Below, piece by piece: positions 1 to 6,181 of a stretch of 14,704 bases of DNA. Position numbers and translations under genes: made by a program. The stretch's first letter is position 1. Each line of letters begins with the position of its first letter. Source of the stretch: Chitinophagaceae bacterium (GTDB taxonomy: Bacteria; Bacteroidota; Bacteroidia; Chitinophagales; Chitinophagaceae); contig JALOMZ010000021.1 in assembly GCA_025455205.1 (NCBI GenBank), positions 1 through 14,704 on the forward strand, in the 5' to 3' direction. Under the pieces are notes generated by a model. That model saw nothing but the letters and a program-made list of their open reading frames with translations. It ran no database searches and had not been told where the DNA came from.

Positions 1-15
1 TCTTACTGTTAACAT
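1..15 (-). CDS. Possible start of a gene downstream of the L14 fragment (partial)
   Basis: Reading the minus strand past the stop of the L14 fragment, an ATG at 15-13 is preceded by a purine-rich stretch (GAAGGG, 9 nt upstream) and opens five codons (M-L-T-V-R) before the window ends. In spc-type ribosomal operons rplX (L24) follows rplN, so a start of rplX is a natural guess from position. Five codons are far too few to recognise the product, so this is inference from gene order only. Confidence 0.25.
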
Positions 16-30
16 AAATTGAGTCCCTTC

Positions 31-254
31 TTAAACAACTTCAGGTGCGAGAGAAATAATCTTTAAGTAATTTTTCTCGCGCAATTCTCTGGCGATAGGC
101 CCGAAAATCCGGGTGCCCCGCGGCTCTCTTTCATCATTGATGACAACACCGGCGTTGTCGTCAAAACGGATATAGCTTCCATCGGGCCGACGGACCGTCT
201 TTTTGGTGCGAACTATGACCGCCTTAACCACGTCGCCTTTTTTAACTACTGACA
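31..254 (-). pseudogene. rplN: N-terminally truncated ribosomal protein L14 (rplN fragment, 73 aa)
   Basis: The 73 residues match the C-terminal part of bacterial L14 very clearly: a [16 protein letters not shown] stretch, then [13 protein letters not shown], then [17 protein letters not shown] and the family-typical end KIISLAPEV. Full L14 is about 122 residues; roughly the first 49, which form much of the beta-barrel core that contacts 23S rRNA, are absent. I translated the region upstream (255-410, minus strand) and saw no L14 N-terminus in it. An ATG sits exactly at the break (254-252), behind an A-rich stretch, so a short protein could be made, but it is unlikely to be a working L14. The neighbour upstream is divergent namZ instead of rpsQ. 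Either this is a remnant or duplicate of rplN, or the contig joins two unrelated pieces near position 254. Identity as L14 sequence is certain; status is not. Confidence 0.85.
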
Positions 255-298
255 TTTTAATTTTTTTAGTGAATATGCAAGGTAACCCTAAGATTGGG

Positions 299-326
299 TA
301 TTGCAAGCCGAAAAGTGGATATTGCA
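299..326. repeat. Direct repeat TATTGCA, 21 bp apart, upstream of namZ
   Basis: TATTGCA occurs at 299-305 and again at 320-326, exactly 21 bp (about two helical turns) apart and directly before the chosen namZ start at 332. Such spacing is compatible with an activator binding one DNA face, but no regulator is known from the window and a chance repeat is possible. Confidence 0.3.
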
Positions 327-331
327 GTGTT

Positions 332-1621
332 ATGACGCAATTGCAACAAAAAATTAGGGTCCTTGCCTCCCTGCTGTTGCTGGCAAGCCTGGCATGGGGC
401 CAACCCGTGAATAAACCGAAACCGGGCATCCGCACGGGTGCCGAGCGTATGGATAGCTACCTGCCCCTGCTGAAAGGCAAGCGGGTGGGCCTGTTTGCCA
501 ATCAGACCACCGTAGTGGGCAAAGCCAACACGCACCTGGTGGACAGCCTGCTGAAACGAGGTATCCTGGTCACTAAAATTTTCTCGCCCGAGCATGGCTT
601 CCGGGGCACGGCAGATGCCGGGGAAAAAGTGGGCAATATGGTGGATTCGGCCACCGGCATTCCCATCATTTCGCTGTATGGATCCAAGCGGGCCCCGTCC
701 CCGGAAGATATGCAGGACCTGGATGTGATGGTGTTTGACGTACAGGATGTAGGACTCAGGTATTATACCTATATCAGCAGCCTGGAGGCATACATGAATG
801 CCTGCTTCGAAAACGCCAAACCCCTGCTGGTATTTGACCGCCCCAACCCCAACGGTTTCTATGTTGACGGACCGATTTTGGAAACCCCATTCCGCAGTTT
901 TGTGGGCATGCAGCCCATAGCCATGGTGCATGGACTTACCATGGGTGAGTATGCTCAAATGCTGGTGGGAGAAAAATGGCTTAGCGACAAAGCGAACCAA
1001 TACATGCAGCGGGTGAAAAACCTGAAACCTATTGCAGATACGCCATTCCATTTCATGATCATCAAAAACACCGGCTATACCCATAAGGATTACTATGCCC
1101 TGCCGGTTCGGCCCAGCCCCAACCTGCCCGATATGCAAAGCATACTGCTCTACAGCAGTACCTGCTTTTTCGAAGGCACAGAAGTAAGCCTTGGCCGAGG
1201 CACGCCCACTCCATTTCAGTTCTATGGCCACCCTTCTTTTCCAGACACGCTGTTCAGCTTTACGCCGGTGAGCATGTTTGGCAGCAAAACGCCCCCGCTG
1301 CAGGACAAGCGCTGCTATGGCCACGACCTGCGGCACGAGAAGATCGACATCACCAAACCAAAATGGCGCCAGATCCAGCTCAGCTACATCATGAATGCAT
1401 ACAAGTTGTTCCCCAACAAAGACAGCTTCTTCCTGCGTCCCAAAAAGAACAACCCGCAATGGCAGGATTATTTCTTCAACAAGCTCAGCGGCAACTACAC
1501 CCTCATGTGGCAGATCATGAATGGCAAGAGTGAAGCTGAAATACGCAAGAGCTGGCAACCCGGCCTCGCCAAATACAAGGCCATGCGAAAGAAATACCTG
1601 CTCTATCCCGACTTTGAATAA
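332..1621 (+). CDS. namZ: Exo-beta-N-acetylmuramidase NamZ-like protein (DUF1343, GH171)
   Basis: A 429-residue secreted protein of the DUF1343/NamZ family, which releases N-acetylmuramic acid from the non-reducing end of peptidoglycan fragments during wall turnover and recycling. The start at 332 is chosen because it gives a clean signal peptide: a lysine/arginine start (residues 1-9), a leucine/alanine core (10-20) and a likely cleavage after Ala-Trp-Gly (about residue 23). Farther upstream in-frame starts at 203 and 275 would bury it. Family marks are [12 protein letters not shown] (49-60), FSPEHGFRG (84-92), where Glu87 lies in the most conserved PEHG motif, and the [18 protein letters not shown] region. 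Length and end are normal for the family. The gene stands divergent to the L14 fragment, and fmt follows in the same direction after a 119-nt spacer. Localisation is periplasmic or surface by inference. Confidence 0.9.
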   Translation: MTQLQQKIRVLASLLLLASLAWGQPVNKPKPGIRTGAERMDSYLPLLKGKRVGLFANQTTVVGKANTHLVDSLLKRGILVTKIFSPEHGFRGTADAGEKVGNMVDSATGIPIISLYGSKRAPSPEDMQDLDVMVFDVQDVGLRYYTYISSLEAYMNACFENAKPLLVFDRPNPNGFYVDGPILETPFRSFVGMQPIAMVHGLTMGEYAQMLVGEKWLSDKANQYMQRVKNLKPIADTPFHFMIIKNTGYTHKDYYALPVRPSPNLPDMQSILLYSSTCFFEGTEVSLGRGTPTPFQFYGHPSFPDTLFSFTPVSMFGSKTPPLQDKRCYGHDLRHEKIDITKPKWRQIQLSYIMNAYKLFPNKDSFFLRPKKNNPQWQDYFFNKLSGNYTLMWQIMNGKSEAEIRKSWQPGLAKYKAMRKKYLLYPDFE

Positions 1622-1662
1622 GGTAAGCATATGTTAATGAAGGATTTGCCGTTGGCAGCCCA

Positions 1663-1691
1663 GGAATTTGGAATTTGATTTTTTGGAATTT
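1663..1691. repeat. Degenerate GGAATTT tandem repeat
   Basis: In the namZ-fmt spacer, GGAATTT occurs at 1663-1669, 1670-1676 and 1685-1691, separated once by an 8-nt T-rich variant. It is a short simple repeat with a 7-8 nt period. No function can be assigned. It sits 50-78 nt before the fmt start and could be part of its leader. Confidence 0.5.
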
Positions 1692-1740
1692 CCCCATCCC
1701 ATTTTCCTTCTTCCTTTCATTTTTCAGCATTTTTGCCGCC

Positions 1741-2688
1741 ATGACCCAGCATTCCTACCCCCGCATTGTGTTTATGGGAACCCCTGAATTTGCTGTTGCC
1801 TCCCTGGATGCATTGGTGCAGGCTGGTTACCCTGTGGTGGCGGTAGTGACGGCTCCCGATAAACCTGCCGGCCGGGGCATGAAGTTGCAGGAGAGCGCGG
1901 TAAAGAAATATGCGCTCGACAAGGGCATACCCATATTGCAGCCGGAGAAACTGCGCAATCCGGCATTCCTGGATGAACTGAGATCCTATCACGCAGACCT
2001 GCAGGTGGTGGTGGCCTTCCGCATGTTGCCGGAAGTGGTATGGAACATGCCCCCCATGGGCACCATCAACGTGCATGGCAGCCTGCTGCCCCAGTACCGC
2101 GGCGCCGCACCCATCAACTGGGCGGTAATCAATGGTGAAACCACCACCGGAGTCACCACTTTCAAGCTGCAGCATGCCATCGACACCGGCCATATCCTGC
2201 TGCGCGACAGCATGCCCATTGGCGAAAATGAAACGGCCGGTGAGGTCCACGACCGCATGATGCACCTGGGAGCGGACTTATTGGTGAAAACGGTGCAGGC
2301 ACTTGCAGAAGGCAGCATGGTGGAAATGCCGCAGGAACTGCCGGAAGACCCGGCTCTGCTGAAACATGCCCCCAAGATATTTACTGAAACCTGCCGTATC
2401 GATTTCAACAAGCCATCAACGGCGGTGCATAACCTGATCCGGGGCTTGTCGCCCTTTCCCGGGGCATTTACCCAGTTGGATGGCCGCACGCTGAAAATCT
2501 ACCGCAGCAATTGTGAAGCAGCCAGCCATCAGCTGGCGCCGGGCACCGTTCAAACAGATGGAAAGACCTGGCTCCGCTTTGCCACACCGGATGGATTTGT
2601 TTATGCCCTGGAAATTCAGATGGAAGGCAAAAAGCGCATGCCGGTGGATGCCTTTCTCCGCGGTTACCGGGTTCAGTCTGCCGTATAG
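1741..2688 (+). CDS. fmt: Methionyl-tRNA formyltransferase
   Basis: This 315-residue cytoplasmic enzyme transfers a formyl group from 10-formyltetrahydrofolate to Met on initiator tRNA. The N-terminus RIVFMGTPEFAVASL is the typical Fmt opening. The formyltransferase core holds the expected catalytic triad: Asn110 and His112 in INVHGSLLP, and Asp148 in AIDTGHI. The RGAAPINWAVINGE loop (119-132) and TGVTTF that follow are hallmark Fmt motifs. A C-terminal OB-like domain begins near residue 210 and ends with a short basic segment. The start at 1741 fits the family; an upstream in-frame start at 1675 would add 22 hydrophobic residues that look like translated spacer. Length is normal. It is convergent with the LysM protein gene, leaving only 26 nt between stops. 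Confidence 0.97.
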   Translation: MTQHSYPRIVFMGTPEFAVASLDALVQAGYPVVAVVTAPDKPAGRGMKLQESAVKKYALDKGIPILQPEKLRNPAFLDELRSYHADLQVVVAFRMLPEVVWNMPPMGTINVHGSLLPQYRGAAPINWAVINGETTTGVTTFKLQHAIDTGHILLRDSMPIGENETAGEVHDRMMHLGADLLVKTVQALAEGSMVEMPQELPEDPALLKHAPKIFTETCRIDFNKPSTAVHNLIRGLSPFPGAFTQLDGRTLKIYRSNCEAASHQLAPGTVQTDGKTWLRFATPDGFVYALEIQMEGKKRMPVDAFLRGYRVQSAV

Positions 2689-2714
2689 GGCACATGGCCA
2701 CCCGGCAGTGTTTT

Positions 2715-3527
2715 TCAATAACTGATCTCAACCTCAAACTCGGTTTCATCCCATATATCCAGGGCGGCACAGGCTGCATTGTTCAGACGGGCCAGCAAAG
2801 GCTTCTCCCTTTTCACATCTGGCAGGGGCGACACTACTTTGGCATAGATGAAAGAACCGTTTTGCATATTGGTCACCTTAACCACCTTACCCAGTTCCAC
2901 CCCATTGATCAGGAGGTAGAATTTGCCGTCGTACCAGCCGCCAAAACTTTTGAAATTGCCCACTTTGCCGGTTGTTTTCACCTGCGCCGGCTCACGAAAC
3001 TCTGTGGCATAGTAACCGGCACCGCTGTATGGAGCAACCGTGCCAGTTTCCCTGGCTGCTGAATCAGCTACAGGCATGGGTGGCTTGCCGGCTGCCGCTG
3101 CGGTATCTGCAGCAGCCACCGCCGGCAACGCAGTTTTGTCCAAAACCCCTTCGCCCGCAAACAAGGATGCGGGCAGAAATCCCACTTTCACAGATTTGCC
3201 TGCAGCAACGGCCTCCAGCTGCGGATTCATCTGCTTGATCAGGTAAGGGTTCAGGTTTCCGAAATAGCTTCCGATCTTCTTGAAATTGTCCCCTTCCGCT
3301 GCAGTATACACTACGGTAACACAAGCTGGTTCGCTGCACTGCATCAACAGGGCATCTTTTATGGTAACAAATACAGTATCGTCATCAATAGGAGCAGAAG
3401 CGGAATCCTCCGGTCTGCTGTTCAACAGCAGAAAAGTAGCTTCATCCATTCCGAAACGCTTATACACCTCATAGGAGCTCTCCGTATCAGATAACCGGTA
3501 TTTCACCACAGGCAGCCCCTGCTGCAA
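2715..3527 (-). CDS. LysM and double-psi beta-barrel (RlpA-like) protein, start uncertain
   Basis: About 270 residues. Two degenerate LysM-like units are visible, roughly 9-36 (YRLSDTESSYEVYKRFGM then LLLN) and 72-118 (VVYTAAEGDNFKKIGSYFG then LIKQMN). An Ala/Pro-rich linker (about 125-165) follows, then a C-terminal double-psi barrel starting near GYYATEF and including GVELGKVVKVTNMQNGSF and LPDVKREKPLLARLNNAA. LysM domains bind peptidoglycan, and this barrel fold is shared with RlpA. The aspartate that follows the NG loop in lytic RlpA proteins seems replaced (VVSPLPD), so a binding or structural role is more likely than a lytic one. Oddities: the only start in this frame is TTG at 3527, a stop lies nine codons upstream of it, and there is no signal peptide although a wall-facing protein would need one. 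The true start may be lost to a frameshift or 5' truncation. It is downstream of the rsmF-like gene on the same strand. Confidence 0.7.
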   Translation of the reverse strand: MQQGLPVVKYRLSDTESSYEVYKRFGMDEATFLLLNSRPEDSASAPIDDDTVFVTIKDALLMQCSEPACVTVVYTAAEGDNFKKIGSYFGNLNPYLIKQMNPQLEAVAAGKSVKVGFLPASLFAGEGVLDKTALPAVAAADTAAAAGKPPMPVADSAARETGTVAPYSGAGYYATEFREPAQVKTTGKVGNFKSFGGWYDGKFYLLINGVELGKVVKVTNMQNGSFIYAKVVSPLPDVKREKPLLARLNNAACAALDIWDETEFEVEISY

Positions 3528-3537
3528 CGTAACCTCA

Positions 3538-3558
3538 CAAAAATGGGGATTTTACCCC
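3538..3558 (-). terminator. Weak terminator-like hairpin between the rsmF-like gene and the LysM gene
   Basis: On the minus-strand transcript a GGGG-TAAAAT-CCCC hairpin is followed by ATTTTT. Just upstream, a second small hairpin, CCTGT-6 nt-ACAGG, lies at 3582-3567. The four-base-pair stem is short for an intrinsic terminator, and the structure sits immediately before the doubtful TTG start of the next gene, so it could instead be part of that gene's leader or chance. Confidence 0.25.
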
Positions 3559-3591
3559 GGATGAAACCTGTCTTCAAACAGGATGCCGGAA

Positions 3592-4950
3592 TCATGACCG
3601 AAGGCGCCACTCCATCGGATAATAATTGTTAATTCTGTTGCCCAGGTGCTTTAACCATCCCAGCGACAGGCCTTCGAAGGATGCCAGCTGCCATCCTTTC
3701 CGGTCAGATGCGGGCAGCTGGGTTTCGCGGCGCAGGTATTGTAGGGCCTCCTCCCGCGACAGCACCAGGCGCGGCATGGATGGGTGCACCAGCGTACTCA
3801 TGGCCAGTGCATGATCGGGCTGCAATCCATTGCGCTGCCACTCGCCCAGGCACACACCGGCTTTACGAATGTGCAGGGCGGGCTGCAGTTGCCTGAACAG
3901 GTCGAGGGCATTGGGGGCCATGGCGTAGAGGGTGTCTTTGTGGCGGTAATACGCCAGGTCATGGTTATCCGCTATCCAGTCGTTGCGTAATGCATCCACG
4001 GGGATCTGCATCTTGTTCATCGCCGGCACCCTTGGCCGCCAATGGCCTGCTGCGTCCTTCTTACGCATTATGGATAGGAAGAATCCTTCGCCCTGCAGCA
4101 AATGGGGATAGAAACGGTATCCGAAAGCCCCGGAGCGGGCAGCCTCCACTTGCTGAATATGCCATGATTCAGGCAGATCAAGCTTTACCGGCTCACAGGC
4201 AAACTGGCTACACATCCAGTCAAGCATCTCCTCGTTTTCCTCCGGCGAAAAGCTGCAGGTGGTGTACACCAGCCATCCGTGCTCTTTGAGGGCCGGCCAT
4301 ATATCGGACAATATGCGTTGCTGGCGGCGGCTGCATTGCAGCACCACCTCCGGGCTCCATTCCTGCATGGCCTGTGGCTCGCGGCGAAACAAGCCACTGC
4401 CGGAACATGGCGCATCCACCAACACCAGATCAAACAAGCCCTCCAGGGCACTGAAATCAGCCGGGTCGTTCTGGGTGACCATGCTGTTGTGATGTCCCCA
4501 GCGGGTTATGTTTTCCAGCAGAATGTTTACCCTGGCACTGATAACCTCATTGCTTACCAACACATCGTCTGCCCGCAGCAAGGAAAGCAGGTGGGTTGAT
4601 TTGCCGCCCGGGGCGGCACAAAGATCAAGTACCCGTAAAGGTTCCCTGGCAGCCGGAACCACCTGCTGCCAAACGGCATGCAGGGCCATGCTGCTGGCTT
4701 CCTGCACATAATAGGCGCCGCCATGCCAGTTCGGATCGTGGGCAAAAAAAGGCCGCTCCGGCAGGTAAAATCCGGTGTCGCACCAGGGAACAGCCTTGCT
4801 CTGCGCAAATAAATTTCCGATACCATCAACCTTCAGCGGATTGATCCTGATGGAAGTAGGCGCCACGGAGTTGGCATGCACTCCCTCGAAGGCCGGGAGG
4901 TCCAGCCCCGGAAGGGTACCCAGTTTTTCTATCAGTGGCAGCGGCAACAT
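3592..4950 (-). CDS. 16S rRNA (cytosine-C5)-methyltransferase, RsmF/NOL1-NOP2-Sun family
   Basis: A 452-residue SAM-dependent RNA methyltransferase that forms 5-methylcytosine in rRNA. The SAM-binding motif DLCAAPGGKSTHLL spans 109-122, the acidic motif II is SNEV (133-136), motif IV is DAPCSGSGLFRR (179-190) and motif VI is TCSFSPEENE (231-240). Cys182 and Cys232 match the two conserved cysteines of the family, one acting as nucleophile and one in product release. An N-terminal segment with TSIRINPLK and YLPERPFF is the usual substrate-contact part. The long C-terminal part (about 290-452) fits the extra RNA-binding region that separates RsmF-like from shorter RsmB-like enzymes. The family is sure, but the exact target base cannot be read from sequence. 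The gene is divergent from the small ORF at 5043, and its stop overlaps an ATG (ATGA) that opens only 30 codons in another frame. Confidence 0.9.
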   Translation of the reverse strand: MLPLPLIEKLGTLPGLDLPAFEGVHANSVAPTSIRINPLKVDGIGNLFAQSKAVPWCDTGFYLPERPFFAHDPNWHGGAYYVQEASSMALHAVWQQVVPAAREPLRVLDLCAAPGGKSTHLLSLLRADDVLVSNEVISARVNILLENITRWGHHNSMVTQNDPADFSALEGLFDLVLVDAPCSGSGLFRREPQAMQEWSPEVVLQCSRRQQRILSDIWPALKEHGWLVYTTCSFSPEENEEMLDWMCSQFACEPVKLDLPESWHIQQVEAARSGAFGYRFYPHLLQGEGFFLSIMRKKDAAGHWRPRVPAMNKMQIPVDALRNDWIADNHDLAYYRHKDTLYAMAPNALDLFRQLQPALHIRKAGVCLGEWQRNGLQPDHALAMSTLVHPSMPRLVLSREEALQYLRRETQLPASDRKGWQLASFEGLSLGWLKHLGNRINNYYPMEWRLRS

Positions 4951-5042
4951 CAGGCAGCAGAATTTAACGGCGATGCAGCGAAATTATCCCAATTACCCTC
5001 TTACTTTGAATTGGTACACCCGAAACCAAAAATTTCAGCGGT

Positions 5043-5363
5043 ATGGAGCGGCGGATAGATACAGGACCACAACAGTTCAAGTACCAGGTAACCATTTCTT
5101 TCGACATGGACGACCAGTTCATGTCGCTGGTGCCGCCCCATCGTACCTATATCAACTACCTGATCAACAAAAACATCATTGACAGCTACACCGTCAGCCT
5201 GGAGAGTATGCGCAGCTGGATTGTTATGAACGGCAGCTCCAAAACGGAAGTGATGCAGGTGCTTGAACGGTCGCCCCTGTTCAAATACTGGACAGTGGAA
5301 ATAGACGAATTGTATGTGGTGGACGGTCAGCCGTACCGCCTGCCCGCCCTGCAGCCCAACTGA
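5043..5363 (+). CDS. Small muconolactone-isomerase/YCII-like protein
   Basis: This 106-residue protein has a ferredoxin-like alpha-beta pattern: a first strand YQVTISFDM, a helix around the HRTYINYLINKNI segment, a strand-turn-strand ending SWIVMNG, a helix KTEVMQVLERSPL and a last strand YWTVEIDELYVV. This arrangement, with the PLF-YW-VEI ending, resembles muconolactone delta-isomerase and YCII-type dimeric barrels, which are common in Bacteroidota as conserved proteins without known substrate. No aromatic degradation genes are nearby, so a muconolactone role is not supported. A TTACTTTG stretch at 5001-5008, 34 nt before the start, resembles a Bacteroidota -7 box with one mismatch. It is not part of a clear operon: the tRNA gene behind it has its own promoter. 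Confidence 0.7.
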   Translation: MERRIDTGPQQFKYQVTISFDMDDQFMSLVPPHRTYINYLINKNIIDSYTVSLESMRSWIVMNGSSKTEVMQVLERSPLFKYWTVEIDELYVVDGQPYRLPALQPN

Positions 5364-5398
5364 TCTCCCTACTTTTTTTGGCAATCCTGAAAAAAAAT

Positions 5399-5428
5399 TT
5401 TGCAGATACAAATCGACTCCTATTTTTG
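5399..5428 (+). promoter_or_regulatory. Bacteroidota-type promoter for tRNA-Val
   Basis: TTTG at 5399-5402 and TATTTTTG at 5421-5428 match the Bacteroidota -33/-7 consensus (TTTG and TAnnTTTG) with an 18-nt spacer. Transcription would begin near 5435, giving a leader of about 14 nt before the tRNA. Confidence 0.75.
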
Positions 5429-5448
5429 CACTCCCAATCGCAAAAAAA

Positions 5449-5523
5449 GGGAGCATAGCTCAGCTGGTTTAGAGCATCTGCCTTACAAGCAGAGGGTCCT
5501 TGGTTCGAATCCGAGTGCTCCCA
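5449..5523 (+). tRNA. tRNA-Val (anticodon TAC)
   Basis: A complete 75-nt cloverleaf. The acceptor stem GGGAGCA pairs with TGCTCCC (5516-5522), with discriminator A at 5523. The D stem is GCTC/GAGC. The anticodon stem TCTGC/GCAGA closes the loop CTTACAA with TAC at 5484-5486. The T arm is CTTGG-TTCGAAT-CCGAG with one G-U pair. No CCA is encoded. The anticodon reads GTA and related valine codons. The gene is a single-gene unit with its own promoter and terminator. Confidence 0.97.
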
Positions 5524-5534
5524 CTAAAGAAAAT

Positions 5535-5567
5535 AAAAGCTACCATTCCGGTAGCTTTTGTTTTTTT
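5535..5567 (+). terminator. Rho-independent terminator behind tRNA-Val
   Basis: A perfect 10-bp stem AAAAGCTACC (5535-5544) and GGTAGCTTTT (5550-5559), loop ATTCC, is followed by G and seven T. It ends the tRNA unit 12 nt after the tRNA 3' end. It also occupies the leader of the PAP2 gene, whose start is 5 nt beyond the T-run. Confidence 0.9.
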
Positions 5568-5572
5568 GCCTG

Positions 5573-6157
5573 ATGCCATTTCCGCCCAGCATACAAAGAA
5601 TAGACCAGCACCTGCTGGAACTGGTGAACAAGTCCTGGAGCCATGCCTGGCTGGATGGTATTGTTCCGTGGTTCCGCTATCAGCAATTCTGGTATCCGCT
5701 GTATCTCTTCCTGCTGGTATTTATGCTCACCAACTTCGGGAAAAAGGCCTGGTGGTGGGTGGCAGGATTTGTAATCACGGTGAGCGCTTCAGACAGCATC
5801 AACAGTCGCCTGGTGAAAGCCCTGTTCGAGAGAACGCGGCCCTGCAATGACCCGGATGTATTGCCCTATATCACCCTGCGGGTTACTCATTGCTCCGGCG
5901 GATACAGTTTTACTTCCACGCACGCCGCCAATCATTTTGCCATGGCCATGTTTGTATTCCTTACCCTGTTGCCGCTGTTTGGGGTGCGCAGGCTCTGGTG
6001 GGTATTTGTATGGGCGGCCCTGGTGGCTTATGCGCAGGTATATGTGGGCGTGCATTATCCCTTTGATGTGATGGGCGGCGCGCTGGTGGGCCTGCTTATA
6101 GGCGGAATCACCGGGTGGTGGATCAGGAAAATACATCCGCTGCAGCCCTTGCACTGA
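5573..6157 (+). CDS. PAP2-family membrane phosphatase
   Basis: This 194-residue integral membrane protein belongs to the PAP2 superfamily (lipid phosphatases such as undecaprenyl-diphosphate phosphatase or phosphatidylglycerophosphatase B types). Hydrophobic segments lie near 41-53, 60-72, 122-138, 143-158 and 166-183. The three-part active site is visible: KALFERTRP (82-90), SFTSTHAANHF (112-122) with His117, and AQVYVGVHYPFD (154-165) with His161 and Asp165. The second motif reads S-T-H instead of P-S-G-H, and the third has Gln155 where the textbook motif has Arg, both variants from the classic consensus. The start at 5573 is chosen because an earlier TTG (5558) lies inside the terminator. 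No promoter fits between the tRNA and this start. It converges with the FAD enzyme gene. The substrate is unknown; the family is sure. Confidence 0.88.
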   Translation: MPFPPSIQRIDQHLLELVNKSWSHAWLDGIVPWFRYQQFWYPLYLFLLVFMLTNFGKKAWWWVAGFVITVSASDSINSRLVKALFERTRPCNDPDVLPYITLRVTHCSGGYSFTSTHAANHFAMAMFVFLTLLPLFGVRRLWWVFVWAALVAYAQVYVGVHYPFDVMGGALVGLLIGGITGWWIRKIHPLQPLH

Positions 6158-6181
6158 TCTGCACGCTGCTCCTGTGATACA

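Noticed and set aside
266..1630. Long open frame (454 codons) on the minus strand, antisense to namZ
   Set aside because: It lies wholly opposite a recognisable gene, shows no family motif and has the odd composition of a reverse-frame shadow.
1728..1735. CATTTTTG as a -7 box for fmt
   Set aside because: It is only 5 nt before the ATG and there is no TTTG at the right distance upstream, so it would give a leaderless message without support.
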